Source: RXOA01 sp964547105 (GTDB lineage: Bacteria; Bipolaricaulota; Bipolaricaulia; UBA7950; UBA9294). From it: a stretch of 20,568 nt of DNA. This document shows positions 7,534 through 15,141 of this stretch, piece after piece. Below the pieces are notes generated by a model that saw only the letters and a list, made by a program, of their open reading frames with translations, did no database searches and was not told the DNA's origin. Where the stretch lies: positions 1 through 20,568 of the forward strand of contig CAZJLO010000032.1 of assembly GCA_964547105.1 (NCBI GenBank), given 5' to 3'. Position numbers and translations under genes: made by a program. How positions within the stretch are numbered: the stretch's first letter is position 1; each line of letters begins with the position of its first letter.

Positions 7534-8078
7534 TTGAAGAACTGGACATGCATATCCTTGATCTGGCACAAAACGCGATGACGGCGAAGTCATCCCGGAT
7601 CGACATCACGATCGATCGGGACACCTGCCTCGATGTCCTGAAACTTGAAGTCAGGGACAATGGCCGGGGGATGGATGAGCAAACACGTCAGCGTGTGGAA
7701 CGGGGATTCTACTCGACCAAATGCCCGAAGTGCGTAGGATTGGGTATCCCCCTTCTGCGTGAGACGGCCGAACATTGTGACGGGACGTTTTCACTTCGAA
7801 GCCATCCGGGAACGGGGACAGCGATCACGGCCACATTCCGAGCAAGCCACATCGACCTTCCTCCGTTCGGCAATCTTGAGGCAACATTTCTCGACATCAT
7901 CGCCACCAGCGGGCACACTCGGATTCATATCGACTACCGCGATGACCAACGTTCGTTCGAACTGGACACTCGACAGATTCGAGACATGCTCGGCGACGTG
8001 CCGGTGCAGCATCCGGACGTCATTCAGTTTCTCCGTAGTTTCCTTGCAGATCGAATAGGAGGGGCACATGAAGCTTGA
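7530..8078 (+). CDS. GHKL/HATPase domain protein 2 with a CPKC motif in the ATP lid
   Basis: 182 residues. The N-box helix is HILDLAQNAMTAKSSRIDI with its Asn, the G1 box is VRDNGRGMDE, the lid and G2 are FYSTKCPKCVGLGIPLLRET, and GTGTAITATF follows. This is the stand-alone ATPase normally found between nuoE and the ferredoxin-like gene in [FeFe]-hydrogenase operons. In relatives I know, the lid reads approximately PFxTTRTTRKVGLGIPL; here the stretch carries C65 and C68 in a CPKC pair, which could bind metal or sense redox state. The C-terminal 70 residues form a small extra domain. The ATG overlaps the nuoE-1 stop by four bases, and the 3' end overlaps the next gene by 11 bp. Confidence 0.87.
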   Translation: MIEELDMHILDLAQNAMTAKSSRIDITIDRDTCLDVLKLEVRDNGRGMDEQTRQRVERGFYSTKCPKCVGLGIPLLRETAEHCDGTFSLRSHPGTGTAITATFRASHIDLPPFGNLEATFLDIIATSGHTRIHIDYRDDQRSFELDTRQIRDMLGDVPVQHPDVIQFLRSFLADRIGGAHEA

Positions 8079-8430
8079 AGACCTGCGCAAGATTCGAGAA
8101 CGCGCATCCAAGGACCTGAACCTGCGAAAGGGCGACGCCCGCGTCCATGTCGTGATCGGGATGGGAACAAGTGGGATCGCTGCTGGGGCTCGTGATGTGA
8201 TGGCCGCTTTCCTGGACGAGATCGCGAAACGCAACCTTACGGACACCATCGTTGCTCAGACCGGAGAACGCGGTCTGGCTTCGTCGGAGCCGGTGGTCGA
8301 AATCCGCATCGATGGGCAACCGATCGTCGTTTACGGCGAGATGACGGCAGATAGGGCACGCCGCGTTGTTGTCGATCACATTGTCAACGGAAATCCGGGC
8401 TCGGAGTACGTGATTGAAGTGAGGGGATAA
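8068..8430 (+). CDS. Ferredoxin-like thioredoxin-fold protein lacking all [2Fe-2S] cysteines
   Basis: 120 residues matching the small (2Fe-2S) ferredoxin-type subunit that precedes NuoF in hydrogenase operons: VHVVIGMGTSGIAAGARDVM, DEIAKRNLTDTIVAQTGERG, PVVEIRIDGQPIVVYGEM. Normal members carry four ligands in a GTCG...C / TGCxGxC arrangement. Here GTSG has Ser, and TGERGLAS has Glu and Ala where the last two Cys belong. The whole protein contains no cysteine, so it cannot hold the usual cluster. The fold signature is otherwise well kept, which argues for a retained structural role. AGGAGGGG at 8057-8064 precedes the ATG at 8068. The stop TAA overlaps the NuoF-1 ATG (TAATG). Confidence 0.85.
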   Translation: MKLEDLRKIRERASKDLNLRKGDARVHVVIGMGTSGIAAGARDVMAAFLDEIAKRNLTDTIVAQTGERGLASSEPVVEIRIDGQPIVVYGEMTADRARRVVVDHIVNGNPGSEYVIEVRG

Positions 8431-10262
8431 TGACGCGCAGGCTTGATGTGTTGGTGTGCTCGGGCGCAGCATGCGTCTCCTCGCATAGCGCGAACGTGCG
8501 CGAGGCGCTTGCGCAAGAGATCGACCGACAGGGACTGAGCGAAGAAGTGCGACTCGTCGAAACGGGATGCATGGGGCCTTGTGAGCTTGGTCCCGTCTTG
8601 CTTGTCTATCCCGATGGCGCATTCTACATCCGAGTGCAGCCGGAAGATGCAGCCGAGATCGTCGAAGAGCACTTCCTGAAGGGGCGTCCCGTGGACCGGC
8701 TGCTGTGGGAAGACCCTGAAGCGCGGCGGATCGCCGAGAAGAAGAAGATGGTTCCGTTCTTCGAGAAGCAGTCGAAGATCGTCCTCGCCAACTGCGGCAA
8801 GATCGATCCGGAGAATATCGAAGAATTCATCGCCACCGGCGGTTACGAGGCCCTGGGAACTGCCATTACCGAGCGGACATCCGAACAGCTCGTTCAGACG
8901 ATCATCGACTCCGGGCTGCGTGGTCGCGGCGGCGCGGGATTCCCAACCGGACGGAAGTGGGAGTTCGTCGCCCAAGAAGACGGTCCGACCAAATACGTCG
9001 TCTGCAACGGGGATGAAGGCGATCCTGGGGCATTCATGGACCGGTCTCTCCTTGAAGGCGATCCGCACAGCATTATCGAAGGGATGGCGATCGCCGCCTA
9101 CGCGACCGGTGCGGCGAAAGGCTATGTCTACGTGCGAGCGGAGTATCCGCTGGCGATCAGACGGCTTCGTGCGGCAATCGAGCAGGCCCGCCGCGAGGGT
9201 CTCCTCGGAGACGACATCCTGGAGACGGGATTCTCGTTTGACCTTGAAGTACGGATCGGCGCCGGAGCTTTCGTCTGCGGCGAAGAGACGGCGCTGATCG
9301 CTTCGCTTCAAGGGCAGCGCGGTACACCGCTCCCGCGACCGCCCTACCCATCCACCGCCGGCGTCTTCGGCAAGCCGACGCTGATCAGCAACGCCGAAAC
9401 CTGGGCCAACATCCGCCACATCGTTCTTCACGGAGCGGAGTGGTTTCGCTCGGTTGGCACGGACAAGAGCCCGGGGACGAAGGTTTTCGCGCTGTCGGGC
9501 AATGTGTGCAATACTGGACTGGTCGAAGTCCCGATGGGAACGACATTGCGCGAACTCATCTTTGATATCGGCGGCGGCATTCCCGGAGGAAAGGCGTTCA
9601 AAGCCGTTCAGACAGGTGGACCTTCCGGTGGCTGCATTCCGGCCGAATATCTCGACACGCCGATCGACTACGAGTCGCTCAAGGCATTGGGGACGATCAT
9701 GGGCTCGGGCGGCGTCATCGTGATGGATGAAGACTCCTGCATGGTCAACATCGCCAAGTTCTTCGTCGATTTTAGTTGCGACGAATCGTGTGGGAAGTGC
9801 GTTCCGTGCCGAATCGGCACCCGACAGATGCAGGCAATCCTCGAACGGATTACCGAGGGCCGTGGGTGCCCCAATGACGTGGACAAACTGCGGGAACTTG
9901 CTGCCGTACTCAAGGCGACATCGCTGTGCGGCTTGGGACAAGCGGCGCCGAATCCGGTGCTGTCGACGCTGAAGTACTTCGCTGATGAGTATGAAGCCCA
10001 CATCACCGGCCACTGCTGTCCGGCAAGGGTCTGCAAGCCGCTGATTCGATACGAGATCGATGGATCAACGTGCAAAGCGTGTGATGTGTGCCGCAAGGCT
10101 TGCCCGGCGGAGGCCATTTCCGGTAAGCCGGGGTCTCCACCGTACGTCATCGATGATGAGGCATGCATTCGATGCGGCAGCTGCGCCGAGGTGTGCCCGT
10201 TTGGCGCCATCAGTGTGACCACGGGGCAGGCGGTGGCGGTGCCCGTTGACAACGACATCTAG
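8430..10262 (+). CDS. nuoF: NuoF/HydB-like NAD(H)- and FMN-binding Fe-S subunit 1
   Basis: 610-residue flavin subunit of an NAD-linked hydrogenase or formate dehydrogenase. Domains in order: N-terminal thioredoxin-fold [2Fe-2S] domain with C10, C15, C47 and C51; FMN/NADH Rossmann part with RGRGGAGFPTG (165-174), CNGDEGDPGAFMDR and GAGAFVCGEE; SLBB-like part; [4Fe-4S] site ESCGKCVPC (C454, C457, C460) with C500; and a C-terminal ferredoxin domain with two [4Fe-4S] motifs (C548/C551/C554/C558 and C579/C582/C585/C589). This is the architecture of HydB from bifurcating hydrogenases. All ligands are present. The start overlaps the preceding stop and has GAGGGG at 8421-8426. No hydA follows; a 108-bp gap and a second NuoE/NuoF set do. 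Confidence 0.95.
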   Translation: MTRRLDVLVCSGAACVSSHSANVREALAQEIDRQGLSEEVRLVETGCMGPCELGPVLLVYPDGAFYIRVQPEDAAEIVEEHFLKGRPVDRLLWEDPEARRIAEKKKMVPFFEKQSKIVLANCGKIDPENIEEFIATGGYEALGTAITERTSEQLVQTIIDSGLRGRGGAGFPTGRKWEFVAQEDGPTKYVVCNGDEGDPGAFMDRSLLEGDPHSIIEGMAIAAYATGAAKGYVYVRAEYPLAIRRLRAAIEQARREGLLGDDILETGFSFDLEVRIGAGAFVCGEETALIASLQGQRGTPLPRPPYPSTAGVFGKPTLISNAETWANIRHIVLHGAEWFRSVGTDKSPGTKVFALSGNVCNTGLVEVPMGTTLRELIFDIGGGIPGGKAFKAVQTGGPSGGCIPAEYLDTPIDYESLKALGTIMGSGGVIVMDEDSCMVNIAKFFVDFSCDESCGKCVPCRIGTRQMQAILERITEGRGCPNDVDKLRELAAVLKATSLCGLGQAAPNPVLSTLKYFADEYEAHITGHCCPARVCKPLIRYEIDGSTCKACDVCRKACPAEAISGKPGSPPYVIDDEACIRCGSCAEVCPFGAISVTTGQAVAVPVDNDI

Positions 10263-10266
10263 GAGG
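10261..10266 (+). promoter_or_regulatory. Orphan Shine-Dalgarno overlapping the NuoF-1 stop
   Basis: A perfect AGGAGG overlaps the stop codon of NuoF-1 at 10260-10262, but no ATG, GTG or TTG occurs 4-13 bases downstream. The following 108 bp hold only a 17-codon ATG frame (10292-10345), too far from this site. I see no convincing promoter in 10263-10370. It may be the remains of the start of a lost downstream gene. Confidence 0.4.
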
Positions 10267-10370
10267 CGTCGAGACAGGAAGCCCCTTTGGGATGAATGAA
10301 GAACATTGGATGCGTCGCTCTTGCGTAGACGTTCTGGCCAGGTAGCGTTCGAAGATAGCAAGGAGGCAGA

Positions 10371-10832
10371 GTGAGGAGCGTACTGGAAAAATACGCCGCG
10401 TCATCGGAATACCTGCTCGATATGCTCCACGACCTTCAAGAGGCCGAGCCACGAAACTTCTTGAGTCGTGAGGCGCTGCAGGCCGTCGCGGAGTACTTGG
10501 ACGTGCCGATATCGGAGATCATCAGCACGGCCACCTTCTATTCGATGTACAGTCTGAAGCCGCGCGGCCGACACATCATCCGCATCTGCGAATCGCCGCC
10601 GTGTTTGCTGGTCGGCGCGGAATCGCTGATCGATCTGTTGGTCAAGCTCCTTGGGGTCGCAATCGGCGAGACAACCGCAGACGGCTTATTCACCGTGGAA
10701 ACGACAAGCTGTCTCGGCGTCTGCGGCGTGGCTCCGGCGATGATGATCGATGACGAACTCTACGGAAACCTGACTCCCGAACGTCTCCGAAAGATCATCG
10801 CTCGCGTGAGGAGGGAAGATGAAACTCGCTAG
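10371..10832 (+). CDS. nuoE: NuoE-like [2Fe-2S] subunit 2
   Basis: 153 residues, second NuoE of the cluster. TATFYSMYSLKPRGRH leads into the ligand motifs CESPPC (C73, C78) and CLGVCG (C114, C118), so the [2Fe-2S] site is intact. The SPPC form is typical of NuoE subunits paired with NuoF/FdhA in NAD-dependent formate dehydrogenases. It differs strongly from NuoE-1 (CLGTAC), so this is an old paralogue rather than a recent duplication. The GTG at 10371 follows AAGGAGG at 10360-10366. Its 3' end overlaps NuoF-2 by 14 bp. It is the first gene of the second redox set, after the 108-bp gap. Confidence 0.92.
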   Translation: MRSVLEKYAASSEYLLDMLHDLQEAEPRNFLSREALQAVAEYLDVPISEIISTATFYSMYSLKPRGRHIIRICESPPCLLVGAESLIDLLVKLLGVAIGETTADGLFTVETTSCLGVCGVAPAMMIDDELYGNLTPERLRKIIARVRREDETR

Positions 10833-12414
10833 AGGACACATCCTGATCGCGATCAACGATGAAGCTCTTCTCGCCGGCGCCCGCGATGTCGAAGCGGCTC
10901 TGCATCAAGCGCTGTCGGATGCCGCACTGGCCGAGGAGATTCAGCTTGTCGAAACCGGCGACCTCGGGTTCGCCGGACGCGGCGTGATCCTGGTCATTCA
11001 TCCCGATGAAGTCACCTACGGTGGCGTCACCGTCGCCGACATTCCGGAGATCGTCACCGAGCATCTACTGAAAGGCCGCCCGGTCGAGCGACTCCGCATC
11101 ACCGCCCGCACCGGGACCACAAGTCTGGTCAAGGAACAGCCGCGGATCATCCTCGACAACTGCGGTGTAATCGATCCCGAGAGCCTTGAGGAGGCAATCG
11201 CAGCCGGCGCGTACCAGGCATTGGCCACCGTACTGGAGTCAGGAACGAAACCGGAAGCGGTCATCGACGAACTCAAGCGTTCGGGGCTTCGCGGTCGCGG
11301 TGGCGCCGGTTTCCCAACCGGTTTGAAGTGGTCGTTCACAGCTCCCGGCAACACGAAGTACATCGTCTGCAACGCTGATGAAGGCGAACCGGGGACATTC
11401 AAAGATCGCCTGATCCTGGAAGGTGATCCGCATCGATTGATCGAAGGGATGATGCTTGCTGGCTACGCCGTTGGCGCGAAGATGGGCTACATCTACATCC
11501 GGGGCGAGTACACGCTATCGATCGAAAGGGTGCAGATCGCAATCGATGCCGCACGCGAGGCGGGCCTTCTCGGCGAACGGGTTCTCGAGTCGCCGTTCGC
11601 GTTCGACATCGAGATCAAGAAAGGAGCCGGCGCCTACGTCTGCGGTGAAGAGACATCGCTGATCGAGTCGATCGAGGGGAAGCGAGGCTACCCGAGGATC
11701 AAGCCGCCCTACCCAGGCGCGATCGGGCTGTGGGGCAAACCGACGGTGGTCAACAATGTCGAGACATTGGCCAATGTTCCGCCGATCATCCTGCATGGCG
11801 CAGAGTGGTATCGTGGGTACGGAACGGAATCGTGCCCGGGCACCAAGGTCTACACCATCCTCGGTCACGTCGAAAACCCGGGGCTGATCGAAGTTGAAAT
11901 GGGAACGTCTCTGCGCACGATCATCAACGAATACGGTGGTGGGATGCGCGGCGGCAAGCGGTTCAAGGCAGCACTCATCGGAGGCGCCGCCGGAGCATTC
12001 GTCGACGAGACAAGCCTCGACGTCGCGATGGACTTCGACGGCCTGAAGGACTACGCAGCCGTCCTCGGGTCGGGGGCGATCTTGGTCATGGACGAGACGG
12101 TGTCGATGGTGGAGATGCTGCAGGGGATTCTCCGGTTCTTCCGTCATGAATCGTGCGGCCAGTGCGCGCCTTGTCGCCTGGGCACGGCTCAGATGTGTGA
12201 GATCGCCGATCGAATCGCGTCCGGCGATGGATCAAGCGATGATATCGAACTGCTACGCGAGGTCGCCGTGATGATGCGGGAAACATCGCTGTGCCCGCTG
12301 GGGCAGTCTCCGATCCTACCGATTGAGACTGTGTTGGATCGCTTCGAAGACGAGTTTCCCAGAGGACTCGCCGGCGGCGCAGCCGCGTCAACAGCCAAGC
12401 AGAGGGGGAAGTGA
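10819..12414 (+). CDS. nuoF: NuoF-like NAD(H)/FMN subunit 2, with cysteine-less N-terminal domain
   Basis: 531 residues, beta subunit of the formate dehydrogenase. The catalytic part is complete: GLRGRGGAGFPTG (157-168), CNADEGEPGTFKDR, KKGAGAYVCGEE, and the [4Fe-4S] site ESCGQCAPC (C446, C449, C452) with C492. It should bind FMN and NAD(H) and pass electrons to FdhA. The N-terminal 90 residues keep the ferredoxin-like fold (LLAGARDVEAALHQALS, EEIQLVETGDLGFAGRG, EIVTEHLLKGRPVERL) but have no cysteine: GD and GFAG stand where the TGCxGxC ligands are expected. The C-terminal ferredoxin domain of NuoF-1 is absent, and the protein ends in a short Ala/Lys tail. The ATG has AGGAGGG at 10809-10815. 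It ends two codons before the FdhA ATG. Confidence 0.94.
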   Translation: MKLARGHILIAINDEALLAGARDVEAALHQALSDAALAEEIQLVETGDLGFAGRGVILVIHPDEVTYGGVTVADIPEIVTEHLLKGRPVERLRITARTGTTSLVKEQPRIILDNCGVIDPESLEEAIAAGAYQALATVLESGTKPEAVIDELKRSGLRGRGGAGFPTGLKWSFTAPGNTKYIVCNADEGEPGTFKDRLILEGDPHRLIEGMMLAGYAVGAKMGYIYIRGEYTLSIERVQIAIDAAREAGLLGERVLESPFAFDIEIKKGAGAYVCGEETSLIESIEGKRGYPRIKPPYPGAIGLWGKPTVVNNVETLANVPPIILHGAEWYRGYGTESCPGTKVYTILGHVENPGLIEVEMGTSLRTIINEYGGGMRGGKRFKAALIGGAAGAFVDETSLDVAMDFDGLKDYAAVLGSGAILVMDETVSMVEMLQGILRFFRHESCGQCAPCRLGTAQMCEIADRIASGDGSSDDIELLREVAVMMRETSLCPLGQSPILPIETVLDRFEDEFPRGLAGGAAASTAKQRGK

Positions 12415-12416
12415 GG

Positions 12417-15128
12417 ATGCCAGAACAGATCCGATTGAAGATTGACGGAGTGGAGGTCCTGGCCGAAGAGGGGCAAAACCTGCTCCAGGTAGCCCGCGAC
12501 AACGGATTCAAAATCCCCGGGCTGTGCTACCATCCACGAATCAGTGTATCCGGAGCATGCCGGTTGTGCGTGGTCAAGATCGCCGGACGTCCGGGAGTGG
12601 TTACCTCATGCACCGTGACGGCTGCAGAAGGGCTCGACGTCACCGCGTTCGACGACGAACTCGAGTCGATGCGGCGCATGCTGATCGACCTGCTTCTCTC
12701 CGAGCACAACTGCGATTGTCTCACGTGCGAGATGTCCGGGGCATGCGAGCTACAAGAACTGGCCTATCACTACGGCCTCGACAGCCGCACCCGGCGGTTC
12801 GCGTCGCGAGAGAAGCTCCTCCCCGATCCCGACACATCCTCACCGGTGCTCGGCTATGACGCCTCGAAGTGCATCGTTTGTGGACGCTGCATCAAAGCGT
12901 GCGCGGAGATTCAAGGAAAGGGCGTGCTCAGCTTCGCCAACCGCGGCCTGGAAACAGTGGTCGTTGCCGGATTGGGGGAGTGGGGAACTTCCGAGTGCGA
13001 TGGATGTGGAGAGTGCGTTCAGCTGTGCCCGACAGGCGCCATTCTCGACAAGTTGCCCCAACGGCCGCCACGTGTCTGGGAAACCAAACAGGTGCAGACC
13101 ACATGCTCGTACTGCGGCGTCGGGTGCCAGCTCGACATGTGGATCGCCGACAACCAAGTCGTGCGCGTCCGCGGCTCGGAAGCGATCCCAAATTACGGTT
13201 CCACCTGCGTGAAAGGCCGATTCGGACACACGTTCATGACACACGGTGAACGGCTGTCAACGCCGCTTGTTCGTCGGAATGGGAAGCTTGAACCGGCCAC
13301 ATGGGACGAGGCGATGATCGAGATCAAGAACCGGCTCGTTCCCATCAAGGACCAGTACGGACCGGATGCAATCGTCGGCCTATCCTCGGCGAGATGCACG
13401 AATGAGGAGAACTACCTATTCCAGAAGATGATTCGTGCCGCGGTGGGGACGAACAACGTGGATCACTGTGCCCGATTGTGCCACGCATCCACCGTTGCCG
13501 GATTGGCGGCGGCATTCGGCTCCGGGGCGATGACCAACTCAATCGGCGAGATCGAGCACGCCAAATGCATTCTGGTGACTGGATCCAACACGACCGAGAC
13601 CCATCCCGTGATCGCAACACTGATCCGCCGCGCCGTACGTGAACACGGCGCCAAGCTGATCGTCGTCGATCCTCGGCGGATCGACTTGGTACGAGATGCA
13701 ACCCTGTGGTTGCGCCAGAAAAACGGGACAGACGTCGCCTGGCTCAACGGGATGATGAATGTCATCCTCAGTGAGGGGCTTGAGGATAAGTCATTCATCA
13801 GCGAGCGCACCGAAGCATTCGACGCTCTCAAGAGCGTCGTTTCCGAGTACACACCGGAGAAGGTGCAGGAGATCACGACCATTCCCGCCGATGCGATTCG
13901 CGAGGCGGCAAGAATCTACGCCGAAGCGGAATGCTCGTCGATCATCTACTCGATGGGGATCACCCAGCACACCACCGGCACCGACAACGTGCTGTCGGTG
14001 GCCAATTTGGCGATGCTCACCGGCAATGTCGGCAAGGCGTCGACTGGTGTCAATCCGCTTCGAGGACAGAACAACGTCCAGGGCGCATGCGATCTGGGCG
14101 CGCTGTCGAACGTCTATCCCGGCTACCAGAAGGTGACCGATCCCGCCGTTCAGGAGAAATTCGAAGCCGCCTGGAAGGCGAAGCTGTCACCCACGATCGG
14201 GCTGACCGTTGTGGAAGCGATGAATGCGGCGGCAGAGGGAACGGTCAAAGGAATGATCATCATGGGAGAGAACCCGATGGTCTCCGACCCCAACCTGAAC
14301 CATGTCGAGGAGGCACTCCGCAACCTCGACTTCCTTGTCGTCAGCGACATCTTCCCCAGCGAGACGGCTCAGCTTGCCGATGTCGTGTTGCCGGCGGCAT
14401 CATTTGCCGAGAAGGAGGGCACATTCACCAACACCGAGCGGCGCGTGCTGCTGCTCCGCGAGGTGCTCGAAGCACCGGGCGAAGCCCTTGCCGATTGGGA
14501 GATCATCTGCAAGATCTCCGAGCAGTTCGGCTACCCGATGCACTATCGGTCGGCGGCTCAGATCATGGATGAGATGGCCTTGTTGACGCCGATCTACGGC
14601 GGTATCCACCATGATCGTCTGACGCCGGACGGGCTGCAGTGGCCCTGCCCGAACGACGAGCATCCGGGAACGCTGTTCCTGCACGGCGGGAAGTTCAGCC
14701 GCGGATTGGGGCGATTCCATCCGGTCGATTTCATTCCCCCGGCCGAACTCCCGGATGCTGAGTACCCGTTCATCCTGTCCACCGGGCGGATCCTTTACCA
14801 CTATCACACCGGAACGATGAGCCGTCGTGTGGATGCGCTCAATGCCTACGTCAACGAGGGCTACGCCGAGGTACATCCCGAAGACGCAAAGCGTCTCGGC
14901 CTTGAGGATGGCGGATGGGTTTCGGTGCGCACACGGCGAGGAGAGATTACGACGCGCGTTCGCGCAACGGAGCGGGTGGCAATGGGATCGGTGTTCGTTC
15001 CATTCCACTTCGCAGAAGCGCCGGCAAATCGTCTCACCAACGATGCGTTGGACCCGAAGGCGAAAATCCCGGAATACAAAGTGGCGGCTTGCCAAATCGA
15101 GAAGGCAACCCAGCCCGTTCGATCGTAA
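12417..15128 (+). CDS. fdhA: Formate dehydrogenase alpha subunit (bis-MGD, cysteine-type) with NuoG-like N-terminus
   Basis: 903-residue cytoplasmic catalytic subunit for formate/CO2 interconversion. Order: [2Fe-2S] domain with C37, C48, C51 and C65; His-Cys [4Fe-4S] with H97, C101, C104 and C110; two [4Fe-4S] with C152/C155/C158/C162 and C194/C197/C200/C204; then the FDH core with [4Fe-4S] C230, C233, C237 and C264, followed by K266. The active site reads DHCARLCHASTVAG, where C355-His replaces the selenocysteine-His of E. coli FdhF. NPLRGQNNVQGACDMG-like sequence (PLRGQNNVQGACDLG) and the C-terminal dinucleotide-binding domain (YPFILSTGRILYHYHTGTMS) are typical. No Tat signal. I prefer the ATG at 12417, eight bases after AGAGGGGG, over the GTG at 12411, which sits too close. 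It is followed 13 bp later by focA. Confidence 0.95.
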   Translation: MPEQIRLKIDGVEVLAEEGQNLLQVARDNGFKIPGLCYHPRISVSGACRLCVVKIAGRPGVVTSCTVTAAEGLDVTAFDDELESMRRMLIDLLLSEHNCDCLTCEMSGACELQELAYHYGLDSRTRRFASREKLLPDPDTSSPVLGYDASKCIVCGRCIKACAEIQGKGVLSFANRGLETVVVAGLGEWGTSECDGCGECVQLCPTGAILDKLPQRPPRVWETKQVQTTCSYCGVGCQLDMWIADNQVVRVRGSEAIPNYGSTCVKGRFGHTFMTHGERLSTPLVRRNGKLEPATWDEAMIEIKNRLVPIKDQYGPDAIVGLSSARCTNEENYLFQKMIRAAVGTNNVDHCARLCHASTVAGLAAAFGSGAMTNSIGEIEHAKCILVTGSNTTETHPVIATLIRRAVREHGAKLIVVDPRRIDLVRDATLWLRQKNGTDVAWLNGMMNVILSEGLEDKSFISERTEAFDALKSVVSEYTPEKVQEITTIPADAIREAARIYAEAECSSIIYSMGITQHTTGTDNVLSVANLAMLTGNVGKASTGVNPLRGQNNVQGACDLGALSNVYPGYQKVTDPAVQEKFEAAWKAKLSPTIGLTVVEAMNAAAEGTVKGMIIMGENPMVSDPNLNHVEEALRNLDFLVVSDIFPSETAQLADVVLPAASFAEKEGTFTNTERRVLLLREVLEAPGEALADWEIICKISEQFGYPMHYRSAAQIMDEMALLTPIYGGIHHDRLTPDGLQWPCPNDEHPGTLFLHGGKFSRGLGRFHPVDFIPPAELPDAEYPFILSTGRILYHYHTGTMSRRVDALNAYVNEGYAEVHPEDAKRLGLEDGGWVSVRTRRGEITTRVRATERVAMGSVFVPFHFAEAPANRLTNDALDPKAKIPEYKVAACQIEKATQPVRS

Positions 15129-15141
15129 GGAGGTCGGTTCT

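Noticed and set aside
8376..10013. Long minus-strand open frame opposite NuoF-1
   Set aside because: It mirrors a gene with complete Fe-S, FMN and NAD motifs on the plus strand. Its translation is Arg/Asp-rich without family signatures, as expected for the reverse of GC-rich coding DNA.
10292..10345. 17-codon frame in the NuoF-1/NuoE-2 gap as a leader peptide
   Set aside because: No Shine-Dalgarno at a workable distance, no run of regulatory codons and no attenuator hairpin.
12411..12413. GTG overlapping the NuoF-2 stop as the FdhA start
   Set aside because: Only two bases separate it from the G-rich Shine-Dalgarno. The ATG six bases later has normal spacing.
7054..12414. Two NuoE/NuoF sets as a recent tandem duplication or assembly duplication
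   Set aside because: The paralogues differ throughout (CLGTAC versus CESPPC, different domain ends), so they are ancient and distinct.
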